Shown here: piece after piece, positions 42,229-51,376 of the stretch
Numbering within the stretch: position 1 is the stretch's first letter
How the letters are laid out: each line of letters starts with the position of its first letter
Source of the DNA: Alloalcanivorax profundimaris
GTDB taxonomy: Bacteria; Pseudomonadota; Gammaproteobacteria; Pseudomonadales; Alcanivoracaceae
DNA length: 64,000 bases
NCBI RefSeq assembly: GCF_015265435.1
Contig: NZ_JABJWH010000036.1
Location: 372,001 to 436,000 of the forward strand
Reading direction: 5' to 3'
Notes under the pieces: model-generated
Databases searched by the model: none
Told to the model about the DNA's origin: nothing
Seen by the model: the letters and a program-made list of their open reading frames with translations, nothing else
Translations under genes and position numbers: made by a program

Positions 42229-44667
42229 TCAGAGCCGGTAGCGGGCGCCGAGCCAGAAGTAGCGCCCCAGCTCCACGCCGCCGAAGTTCTCCGGCACGGT
42301 ATAGGTACGGGCGTTGAAGGCGTTGCGGATTTCCGCCTCCAGGCTGAGGGCGGCCAGCGGCCGCCAGGTCACGCCCAGATCGCTGATCAGGGTGGCGTGG
42401 CGTTCGGCCCGCTCATACACCGCCAGTTGCTCGTAGGCGTTGTCGTCGCCGTCGGTGATGATCGGCTCGCCGTCCACCACCTGGCCGGTGCTTTCCACGG
42501 TGTCGTAGTCGCCCCGGTAACGGACGTTGACGCGGCCGGACCAGCGCGGCGCGAAGCGGTGGGACAGGTTCAGGTTGGCCACCCAGGGGCGGTCGAAATT
42601 GCCGCGCACCCGGTTCAGGGAGGCCAGGGTGACGCGCTCGCCCTGGTAGCTCACGTGGCTGTTGCTGCCCGGGTTGGCGGGATCGTCGTAATCGGCGTTG
42701 CTGGTTTCCTGTTCCGAGTAGGTCACCGTGAAGCCCAGGGTGGTGCGGTCGCCGAAGGCGCGGTAGTAGGCCAGGGACACGCCCTTGTACTCACTTTCGC
42801 CATCGTTGTTGAGCCGGTAGACCCGGTAGCCGTCGGCCATCACGTCGCTGACCGTCTGCGCGAATTCGTCCTGGTTGTCGCGTTGCACCAGCTTGGCTTC
42901 CAGCACCCCGCCCAGCAGACGCTGGCGCAGCCCCAGGGACAGCTCATCGCTGTAGGGCGTGTCCAGGTCGGTGTCGCCGTAGCGGTACAGGCCCTGATCG
43001 TTGCCGGTGGTCCAGTCGTTGACCACGTTCTGGGTGGCGCCCCGGTACTCGGTGGCGTAGGGCGTGCGCGCCTGGCGCATCTTGTAGGTGAGCAGGGCGC
43101 CGCCGTAGTAGCGGTTGGCGCCGGCGGTGAGCACGGTGGCGCCGTTGTCGAAGGCGTCCACGCTGCCACTCAGGCGCGGGGCCACGTTATGGTTGCGCAG
43201 GAAGTCGTCGTAGTCGTAGCGCAGCCCGGCGGTGACCTGGTAGCGGTCCCAGTGGAAGGTGGCGTCGGTGAACGCCGCCGCCTCGGTGAGGCCCACTTCC
43301 ACGTCCTCGCCGGCGTACACTTCGCGGGTACTGAAGTACTGCTCCTCCTGCAGGCAATCATAGTCCAGGCCCCGGCACTGAATGTCCGTGTTGACCACCG
43401 GGTTGGTGAACACATACAGGTCCTGGGGCCGGTCGAAACGCAGGCGCTGGTGGTTCAGCTCCAGCCCCAGCCGGCGGTCCACCGCCACCTCGCCCAGAAA
43501 CAGCGGCGGCAGCTCGCCGATCCAGCGTGCCCGGCTGGTCATCTGGTATTTGTCCAGGTTGCCGTAGCCGCCCTGCAGGCTCTGTTCCAGGCCGTTTTCG
43601 CTGCCCCATTGCCGGGACGGGCTGTTGGCCCACTGGAAGTAATCCAGCGGCGCCTCGCGGCGGTTTTCCACGTAGCTGACGCCGGCTTCCACCTGGTGGC
43701 GGAAATAGCGGCCGGGCAGCATCAGGCGCACCTGGGAGGACAGGCCGCCGCCGTGGAACTCGTGGCGGCTGTCCCGGGCGTTGCGGATCAGGGCCTCCCG
43801 CTCATAGGGGGCGTAGGTGACGCTGGCGTCCAGCTCGCCGGTGACGTTCACCGCGGTGGAGAACTTGCCCATCAGGTTCTGGTTGGTCTGCTCCAGATTG
43901 TAGACCCGGCCCAGGGATTCCGTGGGGGCACGGCTGCTGGCCTGGCTGGCGCTGAGGATCAGGCCGGACAGCTCGCCCACCGGCAGGCTGTAGTGGGCGC
44001 CGAAACGGTCGCGGCGGAATTCCGGGTCGGACGAGGGCGCCTCGGAGATGGGTTGCCCCGGCTCCACGGTGGGCTGGATGCGTTTGTAGTGCACCCAGTC
44101 GGAGCGGGTGGTGTTGTAGAACACCGCCCCTTCCGGCTCGGCGCCGGCGCGACGGGTTTCCAGGTCCACCACGCCGCCGGTGAAGCGGCCGTATTCCACC
44201 GGCACGTTGCTGTCCAGCACGCGCACGCTTTCCAGCAAGTCGGTGTCCAGGAACAGGCCCAACTCGTGGCCGCCCACGTCGTCGATGCCGTCCGCGCCGC
44301 CGGCCGGGTCCAGGCGGTTGCCGATGTTCAGGCCGTCCAGTTGCACCGCGTTCTGATAAAAGCGGCCGCCGGAAATGGAGATCGACGACGGTGACAGGTC
44401 CTCCAGGGCGTCGGTTTCCAGGGCGTCCTCGCTGAACTGGATACCCGGCACCTGGCGGTACAGGCTGTCCAGGCCGCCGTCGGCGTCCCGGTAGGCGTCC
44501 AGATAGTCCCGGTTGAAGCGGTACTCGCCCTGTTCGGTGCCGGCCATGGGGGTGTGCTCGGCGGCGCCGCCCTCCACGATCACTTCCTGGACGGTGTTGT
44601 CCGCCAGCGGCGCCCCGGCCAGGGTCAGCCCGACCAGCGTCAGCGCGTAGCGATGGGGGCGTCTCAT
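42229..44667 (-). CDS. TonB-dependent outer-membrane receptor
   Basis: This 812-residue protein has a signal peptide (about 22 residues), an N-terminal plug with [16 protein letters not shown] and [20 protein letters not shown], and a long beta-barrel ending in the C-terminal aromatic signature (GARYRL). I see no clear siderophore-type signalling extension. It starts within the last four bases of the large upstream lipoprotein gene, so the two are coupled. A Fur-like site precedes that operon, pointing to iron or an iron-bearing compound as substrate. The ligand is unknown. There are few cysteines: one CRGLDYDC loop in an extracellular part could form a disulfide. Confidence 0.93.
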   Translation of the reverse strand: MRRPHRYALTLVGLTLAGAPLADNTVQEVIVEGGAAEHTPMAGTEQGEYRFNRDYLDAYRDADGGLDSLYRQVPGIQFSEDALETDALEDLSPSSISISGGRFYQNAVQLDGLNIGNRLDPAGGADGIDDVGGHELGLFLDTDLLESVRVLDSNVPVEYGRFTGGVVDLETRRAGAEPEGAVFYNTTRSDWVHYKRIQPTVEPGQPISEAPSSDPEFRRDRFGAHYSLPVGELSGLILSASQASSRAPTESLGRVYNLEQTNQNLMGKFSTAVNVTGELDASVTYAPYEREALIRNARDSRHEFHGGGLSSQVRLMLPGRYFRHQVEAGVSYVENRREAPLDYFQWANSPSRQWGSENGLEQSLQGGYGNLDKYQMTSRARWIGELPPLFLGEVAVDRRLGLELNHQRLRFDRPQDLYVFTNPVVNTDIQCRGLDYDCLQEEQYFSTREVYAGEDVEVGLTEAAAFTDATFHWDRYQVTAGLRYDYDDFLRNHNVAPRLSGSVDAFDNGATVLTAGANRYYGGALLTYKMRQARTPYATEYRGATQNVVNDWTTGNDQGLYRYGDTDLDTPYSDELSLGLRQRLLGGVLEAKLVQRDNQDEFAQTVSDVMADGYRVYRLNNDGESEYKGVSLAYYRAFGDRTTLGFTVTYSEQETSNADYDDPANPGSNSHVSYQGERVTLASLNRVRGNFDRPWVANLNLSHRFAPRWSGRVNVRYRGDYDTVESTGQVVDGEPIITDGDDNAYEQLAVYERAERHATLISDLGVTWRPLAALSLEAEIRNAFNARTYTVPENFGGVELGRYFWLGARYRL

Positions 44668-47600
44668 CCGCAGCTCCCGCAGTAGGGCGTGGCGTCCGCG
44701 TCGTCGGGGGTGCCGTCGCCGTCGATGTCGTCGTCCAGGGTGAGCGCTGGCGGCGCGTCGGCGTCCAGGCTGGCGGACGGGTTGAAGAAGTCCGGCCGGC
44801 CGTCCAGGTCGAAGTCCCGGCTGGCCAGGTCGGTGCCGGGGAACAGGTCCCGGGCGGCGAGGCCGTCCGCGGCGGCGGCGAGCCGGTCGTAGCGGGCCTG
44901 GCCCTGGGCCGTTTCCGCCACTTCGCGGGCCGCCTCCAGGTCGTCGAAGCGGCCCAGAAAGCGAGCCAGATCCTTCAGATCACCGTTGCGTCGGGACAGG
45001 CCGTTGATGCGCTGGATGACCGCCAGGGCATTGAGCTGGTCGCCGGTGTCGCCGGTGGCGAAGCGCCGGGCCTGTTGTTCCAGGCTGTGCGCCAGGGCCA
45101 GCTCGGTGGCCACCGGCTCACCGCGTTCGGCGGTGCGGCCGCGCAACTTATTAGCGGCGTAGCGCACCGTGGCCAGCAAGTCTTTGGCGGCGGTGCCCGC
45201 TGCGGTGCGCTCGATTTCGTCGCCGGCGGCGGTGGCCAGGTCGTGGACCTGGGCGCGGGCCTGGTCGAACGTGGCCAGGGCGCCGTCCGCGTCATCGGCG
45301 GCGGCCAACAGACGCAGGCGAAGCCGTTGCACGGTGAGCCGGTCCTCGCCGCTCAAGGCGTTGCTCAGGTCACCGAGTCGGGCGGCGATGGAGGGCAAAT
45401 CGTCGCTGAGCTCGAAGTGGTACAGGCCTTCGCCGGCCAGGCGCAGCAGGTTGTACCGTTCCACGGTGTCGGCGTCGGGGACCAGGCTCAGGGCGCGTTC
45501 CGCGCACACCCCCATGCGTTCCCGGGCTTGCTCCATGTTGCCCAGGTATTCGCTGGCCACGGCCAGTTTGCGGCAGCCCTGCTCGATGCCGTTTTCCGCG
45601 CCCGGGTACCGTTCCTGGTAGTCCGGGCTGGTGACCAGCGTCCAGGCGGCGTCCGATACCGCCCGGGCCAGATCGTCCCGGTTCTGGTCGTGCAGGGTGT
45701 TGAGAACGTAACGGTTGATCCCATCGATTTCGTAGTCGTCATCCGCTTGGATGCCGCCGCCCTGGAAGGTCAGCAGGGTCACCTGGCCCACCAGGTCCTC
45801 GCCCAGTTCGCCGGCCAGATAGTCCAGGCCGGCTTGAACGGAATCGCCTTTGATCAGCGCCACGGCGCGCTGAGCGCGGATCGCCTTGCGTGCCTCCATG
45901 GCGCCGTAGCTGCCCAGTGGCGGGATCGGTGTCACCACCTCGGTGAGGAAGCGCTCGAAGCCGTCGAAGTCCTCCAGGTAGCCGTAGGCCGGCGCGATCA
46001 TGTTGGTGTAGTTGGTGGAGAAACCGTTACAAGGAATCTGAAGCAGATCGGCGAAGGTGTCGGTGCCCGCGCGGGCTTCTTCGTCGAGCCCGAGCCGGGC
46101 GAACAGGGAGGTGTAGCGGGCGGTGTACTGGGTCTGGATGGCGGCGCAGGTAAGTGGGCCCGCCTGGCGACCCAGACCGTCGGTCCAGCGTTGCAGCAGG
46201 CGCGTTGAGGTCACCGCCTGCTGGTAGTAGGGCTCGCGCAGGCCCTGGTTCTCCGCCTGTTGTACCTGATCCTCGGCCAGATCCAGCAGGGCGGAGTTGA
46301 TGTTGTAGTAGGCGCCGTTCCAGTCGCCCCCAGGGTCGCCGTAAAGGTCCACATAGTCGTAGAGCGGTGCCAGGGTGGCGTCGGCACGGTCGGAAAGGCC
46401 GGCTTCAAGGTAAGTACTCACCAGCTTGAACACGTTCTCCGCGTCCTGGTAGACGATGTTGCGCAAGCCCACGCCGTCCAGGTAGTCGCTGAACTCCCCG
46501 GCCGCCCGGTCCAGCAGCGTGATGGCCGGGTCTTGCTGGTTTTGCTCCAGAAGGGCCTTGCCCGCCTCCCGGAAGGCTTTCACGCGCTCCCGCGGGCTGA
46601 ATACCTGGGTGCGCAGGGTGCGGGTGGCGTCGTCCAACAGGCCGGCGCGGGCCTGCCCCTCGGCGATGGCCGCATACAGCGGGTCCAGGTAGTTGTCGTC
46701 GTAGACCCCCTGGAACAGCTGTTCGGAGCGGTAGAACGGCGACAGCGTGGAGCGATAGAAGTAGGCGCGCCGGGCGTCCTGGTCGTCGCCCAGCCGCTCG
46801 GCGGGGGCCAGGGGCTGGGCCGGGTCGATGGCGTCCCGGTCGGCCAGTTCGGGCACGGTGCCGTCGCCGGCCAGGCCCGCCGGCGGCGTGAAGCCGGCCT
46901 GGGCCAGGGCGTCGGTGGTGATGCCGTAATGGTTCATCAGGTAGCGCACCACGTTCAGCCCGGCGGGGCTGGCGGGTTGCAGGCCGCGCGCCTGGTTGGC
47001 TTGCCAGATGGACTCCGCCAGCCGCGCCAGATTGTCGCGGGCGGTGTCGTCGGCGGGGGTATAACCCAGGCTTTCCGACAGGTAGCGCGCCAGGGTACGG
47101 GTGACCAGGGCGCGGGTGGCGCGGTCGAGTACCGTGTCCGCCGGGCCGGCCGGGTCGACGCCGGCCAGGATGGCGAGCAGATCGGCGTTGTCCGTGAGGC
47201 GTTGCCGGGTGGAAGCCAGCAGCAGTTCATCGCCGGCCAGGGCGCGGGCGCCGGCGGCGAGGTCGGTACCGTACTGGTTCACCGCCTGCCAGAGCAGGTC
47301 CGCCGGGTTCCGTTCCCCTTGCAGCAGGCTCAGGAACTGGGCCACCAGCACCGCCCGTTGCTGCAGGTCGCCGTGCGCCTGGGGCGACGCCAGTAGGCGC
47401 TCCGGATCCAGCCCCAGACGTTGGGCGACCCGCTCCCGGGCGCCATCCAGGCTGAAGCCCTGGGCGGTGAGATGGGCCACCAGGGTGGTCACCGGAGAGA
47501 CAATGCCGTCCGGGTTATCGGTGAGCGGCGCGGACAGGCTGAGGCCCTGGAAGGACAGGCCGGTGCCCGCGTCGCGGCCGCCGGTGGCGACCAGCCGGGC

Positions 47601-47870
47601 GCCGGCGGTGTCGCCCCGGTATTGCAGCTTGAAGCGGCCCTGGTCGTCACTGCGCACCAGGGCGGACAGGGCGTTGCCTTCGGCGTCCACCAGCCTGACC
47701 TGGGCGCCCTGGATCGGTGGATCCAGTACCTGGCCGCTGACGCTGCCGTCCGGCGTGCTGTCCGGGCGGCTCTGGCTGTCGCCGCCCTCGCCCAGGCAGC
47801 CGTGCAGAAGAGGTAACAGGAAAAATGACAACAACAGGACGCGCAGGGCCCCGTATGAACTGGTAGGCAT
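44664..47870 (-). CDS. Very large lipoprotein, helical-repeat type with C-terminal calcium-like motif
   Basis: This 1068-residue lipoprotein has lipobox LLHGC (Cys25). An N-terminal carboxypeptidase regulatory-like beta domain (about 40-110: SGQVLDPPIQGAQVRLVD) is followed by a long helical, TPR-like body. The C-terminus has two Asp-rich loops, DFDLDGRPD and DDIDGDGTPDDAD, of the thrombospondin type 3 or EF-hand style, and ends with YCGSCG, a CxxC motif one residue from the terminus. The ATG ending at 47870 has GGGGAG upstream and a proper signal peptide. It precedes and overlaps the TonB receptor gene by 4 bp. I do not recognise a characterised homologue; a surface ligand-capture or substrate role is possible. 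Confidence 0.88.
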   Translation of the reverse strand: MPTSSYGALRVLLLSFFLLPLLHGCLGEGGDSQSRPDSTPDGSVSGQVLDPPIQGAQVRLVDAEGNALSALVRSDDQGRFKLQYRGDTAGARLVATGGRDAGTGLSFQGLSLSAPLTDNPDGIVSPVTTLVAHLTAQGFSLDGARERVAQRLGLDPERLLASPQAHGDLQQRAVLVAQFLSLLQGERNPADLLWQAVNQYGTDLAAGARALAGDELLLASTRQRLTDNADLLAILAGVDPAGPADTVLDRATRALVTRTLARYLSESLGYTPADDTARDNLARLAESIWQANQARGLQPASPAGLNVVRYLMNHYGITTDALAQAGFTPPAGLAGDGTVPELADRDAIDPAQPLAPAERLGDDQDARRAYFYRSTLSPFYRSEQLFQGVYDDNYLDPLYAAIAEGQARAGLLDDATRTLRTQVFSPRERVKAFREAGKALLEQNQQDPAITLLDRAAGEFSDYLDGVGLRNIVYQDAENVFKLVSTYLEAGLSDRADATLAPLYDYVDLYGDPGGDWNGAYYNINSALLDLAEDQVQQAENQGLREPYYQQAVTSTRLLQRWTDGLGRQAGPLTCAAIQTQYTARYTSLFARLGLDEEARAGTDTFADLLQIPCNGFSTNYTNMIAPAYGYLEDFDGFERFLTEVVTPIPPLGSYGAMEARKAIRAQRAVALIKGDSVQAGLDYLAGELGEDLVGQVTLLTFQGGGIQADDDYEIDGINRYVLNTLHDQNRDDLARAVSDAAWTLVTSPDYQERYPGAENGIEQGCRKLAVASEYLGNMEQARERMGVCAERALSLVPDADTVERYNLLRLAGEGLYHFELSDDLPSIAARLGDLSNALSGEDRLTVQRLRLRLLAAADDADGALATFDQARAQVHDLATAAGDEIERTAAGTAAKDLLATVRYAANKLRGRTAERGEPVATELALAHSLEQQARRFATGDTGDQLNALAVIQRINGLSRRNGDLKDLARFLGRFDDLEAAREVAETAQGQARYDRLAAAADGLAARDLFPGTDLASRDFDLDGRPDFFNPSASLDADAPPALTLDDDIDGDGTPDDADATPYCGSCG

Positions 47871-47911
47871 GGCTCTCCCCCGTGTGTGAGCGGAGGCAAA
47901 AATAATGCAAA

Positions 47912-47931
47912 TAAAAACGATTCTCAATATT
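47912..47931. promoter_or_regulatory. Fur-box-like sequence upstream of the lipoprotein-receptor operon
   Basis: Read on the minus strand, the 7-1-7 form at 47912-47926 matches the Fur consensus in 10 of 14 positions; the 19-mer at 47913-47931 matches in 12 of 19. It lies about 42 bp before the lipoprotein start codon, nearly the same distance as the stronger site before the diheme cytochrome. It is weaker and needs testing. Confidence 0.5.
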
Positions 47932-48012
47932 GATGAGGAAAGAGGCCTGATTGATCGGATAATGCGATCTAACTTAGTAAATATATCGGGTTTTTCATCG
48001 GATCGACCGAAG

Positions 48013-48026
48013 TGACAATGGTGTCA
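48013..48026. promoter_or_regulatory. Short dyad upstream of the azoreductase gene
   Basis: TGACA (48013-48017) and TGTCA (48022-48026) form an inverted repeat around ATGG, 26 bp before the azoreductase start codon. It could be an operator for a quinone- or electrophile-responsive repressor; no regulator gene is adjacent. Short dyads occur by chance, so confidence is low. Confidence 0.3.
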
Positions 48027-48052
48027 TTCCGAAATTCGATGGAGACAGGGCC

Positions 48053-48676
48053 ATGACCCGTATTCTGTATCTGCAAAACAGCCTGTTCGGCGAAGACGGC
48101 CAGTCCAGTCGGATGGCGCGGACGTTCATTGACGGGTATCGCCAGCGTCATCCGGACACCGAGGTGGTGACCCGGGACCTGGTCGCCGACGGCGTGCCCC
48201 ATCTGGACCTGGCCCGGGCCGGCGCCCTGCGCGGTTTCAGCGAGAGCCTGGACGACAACCAGAAGGCGGTACTGGCGCATTCCGACGCCCTGGTCCAGGA
48301 GCTGCGCGACGCGGATCTGGTGGTCATCGGCATGCCCATGTACAACTTCGGCGCGCCCACCCAGTTCAAGGCCTGGATCGATCACATCGCCCGCGCCGGC
48401 GTCACCTTCAAATACACCGAGACCGGCCCGGTGGGGCTGATCGACGACAAACCGGTGCGGGTGTTCGCCGCCCACGGTGGCGTGCACGCCGGCCAGCCCT
48501 ACGAGACCACCACCGCGTTCGTGAAGCAGATTTTCGGTTTCATGGGTGTCCAGGACGTGCGCTTCGTTTACGCCGAGGGTCTCAACATCAGTGACGAGGT
48601 GAAGCGCCAGGCGCTGGCGCGCGCCGACGCGGAGATCGCCGCCGAACTGACCGCCCTGGAAACGGCGGCCGCCTGA
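48053..48676 (+). CDS. azoR: FMN-dependent NADH-azoreductase
   Basis: This 207-residue cytoplasmic flavodoxin-fold enzyme reduces quinones and azo compounds by two electrons with NADH. Typical features are LYLQNSLFGEDGQSSRMA for phosphate binding of FMN at the N-terminus and VIGMPMYNFGAPTQFK for isoalloxazine binding. It is the first of three same-strand genes, with a glutathionyl-hydroquinone reductase 66 bp downstream and a pirin 44 bp after that, pointing to defence against quinones and electrophiles. Confidence 0.94.
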   Translation: MTRILYLQNSLFGEDGQSSRMARTFIDGYRQRHPDTEVVTRDLVADGVPHLDLARAGALRGFSESLDDNQKAVLAHSDALVQELRDADLVVIGMPMYNFGAPTQFKAWIDHIARAGVTFKYTETGPVGLIDDKPVRVFAAHGGVHAGQPYETTTAFVKQIFGFMGVQDVRFVYAEGLNISDEVKRQALARADAEIAAELTALETAAA

Positions 48677-48742
48677 GGGCGGCGGCCTGGCCCCGTCCGC
48701 GACACGGGCAACGAGCAATTGCGAGAAATTGAAGGAGGAACC

Positions 48743-49747
48743 ATGGGACTGCTGGTCGACGGACAATGGCAGGACAAGTGGTACGACACCAAGAGCACCG
48801 GCGGGCGTTTCCAGCGTTCGGAAAGCCAGTTCCGCAACTGGGTGACCGCCGACGGCGCCGCCGGCCCCTCCGGCGAGGGCGGCTTCAAGGCGGAAAAGGG
48901 CCGCTACCATCTGTACGTGTCCTACGCCTGCCCCTGGGCCCACCGCGCTCTGATGATGCGCGCCTGGAAAGGGCTGGAGGCGCACATCGGCGTCTCGGTG
49001 GTGCATCCGTTGATGTTGGAGAATGGCTGGGAGCTGCGCGATGACTTCAATGGCGCCACCGGCGACCCGTTGTACGGCCTGGACAAGCTCTACCAGCTCT
49101 ACCTGAAGGCGGACGCCCATTACACCGGCCGGGTGACGGTGCCGGTGCTGTGGGACAAGGAGCGCGAAACCATCGTCAGCAATGAGTCGGCGGAAATCAT
49201 CCGCATGCTCAACGTCGCCTTCGACGAGCTGGGCGCCCGGCCCGGGGATTACTACCCGGAGGACCTGCGCGAGGCCATCGAGGCGATCAACGAGCCGGTC
49301 TATCACCGGGTCAACAACGGCGTCTACAAGTCCGGTTTCGCCACCGGCCAGGAGGCCTACGACGAGGCGGTGACCGCCCTGTTCGACACCCTTGAGGATC
49401 TGGAGCGCCGGCTCGGCGAGAGCCGCTACCTGGTGGGCAACACCCTCACCGAGGCGGACCTGCGGCTGTGGACCACCCTGGTGCGCTTCGACCCGGTCTA
49501 CGTCACGCACTTCAAGTGCGACCGCAAACGCATCGTGGATTACCCGAACCTGAACGGGTTCCTGCACGAGCTGTATCAACTGCCCGGCGTGGCGGACACG
49601 GTGTGGATGGACCACATTCGCCACCACTACTTCCGGAGCCACCCCACGGTGAACCCCCACGGGATCATCCCGATCGGCCCGGAACTGAATCCGTCCGCGC
49701 CCCATGACCGCGACCGTCTGGGCGAGCGGGAGATACGCGGTGCCTGA
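48743..49747 (+). CDS. Glutathionyl-hydroquinone reductase (xi-class glutathione transferase, YqjG/PcpF-like)
   Basis: This 334-residue enzyme reduces glutathionyl-hydroquinones to hydroquinones using glutathione. The catalytic Cys63 lies in SYACPWAHRALM, preceded by the conserved GRYHLYVS strand, and the C-terminal helical domain has GNTLTEADLRLW. Length fits the xi class. The ATG at 48743 has a perfect AAGGAGG site 6 bp upstream; an in-frame ATT/GTG-type extension is not needed. Glutathione comes from gshB in the same window. Confidence 0.94.
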   Translation: MGLLVDGQWQDKWYDTKSTGGRFQRSESQFRNWVTADGAAGPSGEGGFKAEKGRYHLYVSYACPWAHRALMMRAWKGLEAHIGVSVVHPLMLENGWELRDDFNGATGDPLYGLDKLYQLYLKADAHYTGRVTVPVLWDKERETIVSNESAEIIRMLNVAFDELGARPGDYYPEDLREAIEAINEPVYHRVNNGVYKSGFATGQEAYDEAVTALFDTLEDLERRLGESRYLVGNTLTEADLRLWTTLVRFDPVYVTHFKCDRKRIVDYPNLNGFLHELYQLPGVADTVWMDHIRHHYFRSHPTVNPHGIIPIGPELNPSAPHDRDRLGEREIRGA

Positions 49748-49791
49748 CCGGGCACCGTGGGATTGACGCCCGAGAGGGCGAGGAGGCAACC

Positions 49792-50649
49792 ATGAAAGAA
49801 CGTCGTGTACTGCACACCATTCGCGCCCTGGAAACGTCCGACGGCGCCGGCGTCCGGCTCAAGCGTGCCCTGGGCCACAACCCGGCGGTGCGGCTGGATC
49901 CGTTTCTGATGCTGGACGCCTTCTCCTCGGACAACCCGGACGACTACATCGCCGGTTTCCCGGCGCACCCGCACCGCGGCTTCGAGACCGTGACCTATCT
50001 CATCGAGGGGCACATGAAGCACCGCGACCACCTGGGCAACGAGGGCGACCTCAAGCAGGGCGGCGTGCAATGGATGACCGCCGGGCGCGGCATCATCCAC
50101 GAGGAAATGCCCCAGCAGCAGGATGGCCTGCTGCGCGGCTTCCAGCTGTGGATCAATCTGCCCGCCGCCGAAAAGATGAAGCCCGCCGGCTACCGGGACG
50201 TGGCCGACACCGAGATGCCGCGCCTGGATCTGCCCGGCGGCGGCCAGATCAAGGCCATTGCCGGTGAGGTGGTGGTGGACGGCGAGACGCTGAGCGCCCC
50301 GGTGAAAGGCGGCAGCACCGACCCGCTCTACCTGGACCTGAAACTGCGTCCCGGCGAGCAGGTTACGGTGCCGCTGAAAGCCGGCTACAACGCCTTTCTG
50401 TATCTGTTCGAAGGCAGTCTTTCGGTGGCCGGCGAGGACGTGCCGGCGGAACACACCGCGGTGCTTGATGACGACGACCAGGTCACCCTTGAGGCGGGCG
50501 CCCGGGGCGCGCGGCTGGTGTTGCTGGCGGGCAAGCCCCTGGGCGAGCCGATTGCCCAGTACGGCCCCTTCGTGATGAACACCCAGGAAGAGATCGAGCA
50601 GGCCCTGCGCGATTATCGCGCCGGCACCCTCACCGAACCGGCGGCCTGA
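49792..50649 (+). CDS. Pirin family protein
   Basis: This 285-residue bicupin has metal-binding residues in the N-terminal cupin: HPHRGFETVTY (two His) and HEEMP preceded by GRGIIH (His, Glu). Some bacterial pirins have quercetin 2,3-dioxygenase activity, others regulate metabolism. It ends the azoR operon and has a GAGGAGG site 6-7 bp before its ATG. A role in oxidising aromatic or quinol substrates fits the context. Confidence 0.94.
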   Translation: MKERRVLHTIRALETSDGAGVRLKRALGHNPAVRLDPFLMLDAFSSDNPDDYIAGFPAHPHRGFETVTYLIEGHMKHRDHLGNEGDLKQGGVQWMTAGRGIIHEEMPQQQDGLLRGFQLWINLPAAEKMKPAGYRDVADTEMPRLDLPGGGQIKAIAGEVVVDGETLSAPVKGGSTDPLYLDLKLRPGEQVTVPLKAGYNAFLYLFEGSLSVAGEDVPAEHTAVLDDDDQVTLEAGARGARLVLLAGKPLGEPIAQYGPFVMNTQEEIEQALRDYRAGTLTEPAA

Positions 50650-50670
50650 CCGCCGGCCCCGAACCACGAA

Positions 50671-50749
50671 ACCATCCGAACAGCCGCGCCAGGCGCAGGG
50701 CCATTTCCGGGCTCAGGGCCCGGCGCCCGCGCAGCATTTCCCCCTCTCG
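50671..50749 (-). pseudogene. Remnant of a HigA-like XRE antitoxin gene
   Basis: On the minus strand this stretch translates as REGEMLRGRRALSPEMALRL then ARLFGW, which matches the recognition helix region of HigA-family antitoxins (pattern: LxGxRxLSPxMALRLAxxFG). Only about 27 codons remain; there is no N-terminal half, no HigB toxin, and the frame runs on into the pirin gene and stops. It looks like the debris of a toxin-antitoxin module. Confidence 0.6.
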
Positions 50750-50783
50750 GAACCGTGTAGGTAGGGAGAGCAATTTGGTGTAA

Positions 50784-50812
50784 GCACCCCGCCCGGGTGC
50801 CGGGCGGGGTGC
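50784..50812 (-). terminator. Perfect 13-bp hairpin at the end of osmC
   Basis: GCACCCCGCCCGG (50784-50796) and its exact complement (50800-50812) enclose a 3-base loop, 4 bp past the osmC stop codon. There is no strong T-tract on either side, so it may be a GC-driven terminator or an mRNA-stabilising end. Confidence 0.6.
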
Positions 50813-50816
50813 GGGG

Positions 50817-51242
50817 TCAGCCTTCCAGTTTGGCGTCCAGGGTGATGTCCGCGTTGAGTACCTTGGACACCGGGCAGCCTTCCTTCGCCGCCTTGGCGAT
50901 GCTCTGGAACTCAGCGTCGTCGATGCCGGGAATTCTGGCCGTCATGTCCAGGTGCACCTTGGTGATGCTGAAGCCGTCGCCGTCCTTGTCCAGGGTGACC
51001 TTGGCCTGGGTGTCGATGCTGTCCGCGGTGTAGCCGGCGTTGCCCAGCTGCAGCGAGAACGCCATGGAGAAACAGCCGGCGTGGGCGCCGCCGATCAGTT
51101 CTTCCGGGTTGGTGCCGGGCTCGTCCTCGAACCGGGTATTGAAGCCGTAGGGTTGATCCTTGAGGGCGCCGCTGTGGGTGGAAATGGTGCCCTTGCCCTG
51201 CTTGATGTCGCCTTCCCAATGGGCGGAAGCGAACTTGTTCAT
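50817..51242 (-). CDS. OsmC-family peroxiredoxin
   Basis: This 141-residue thiol peroxidase of the OsmC type reduces organic hydroperoxides. The two redox cysteines are Cys57 (GAHAGCFSMAF) and Cys123 (KEGCPVSKVL), and the protein has the family length. It is a single gene with a GGAGAGC-type ribosome-binding site and a strong hairpin after it. Confidence 0.95.
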   Translation of the reverse strand: MNKFASAHWEGDIKQGKGTISTHSGALKDQPYGFNTRFEDEPGTNPEELIGGAHAGCFSMAFSLQLGNAGYTADSIDTQAKVTLDKDGDGFSITKVHLDMTARIPGIDDAEFQSIAKAAKEGCPVSKVLNADITLDAKLEG

Positions 51243-51376
51243 GATCGTGCTCTCCTTTTCCGATGAACCGCTTGGCGGCTTGAACGCCGCCGACCATGCA
51301 TAGCACGGCGGCGGCGACCGGCCCTAGCGCGGGCCGGCGGGCAATCGTAAAAGAAGGCAAAAGCCCGGGGCCGGGC

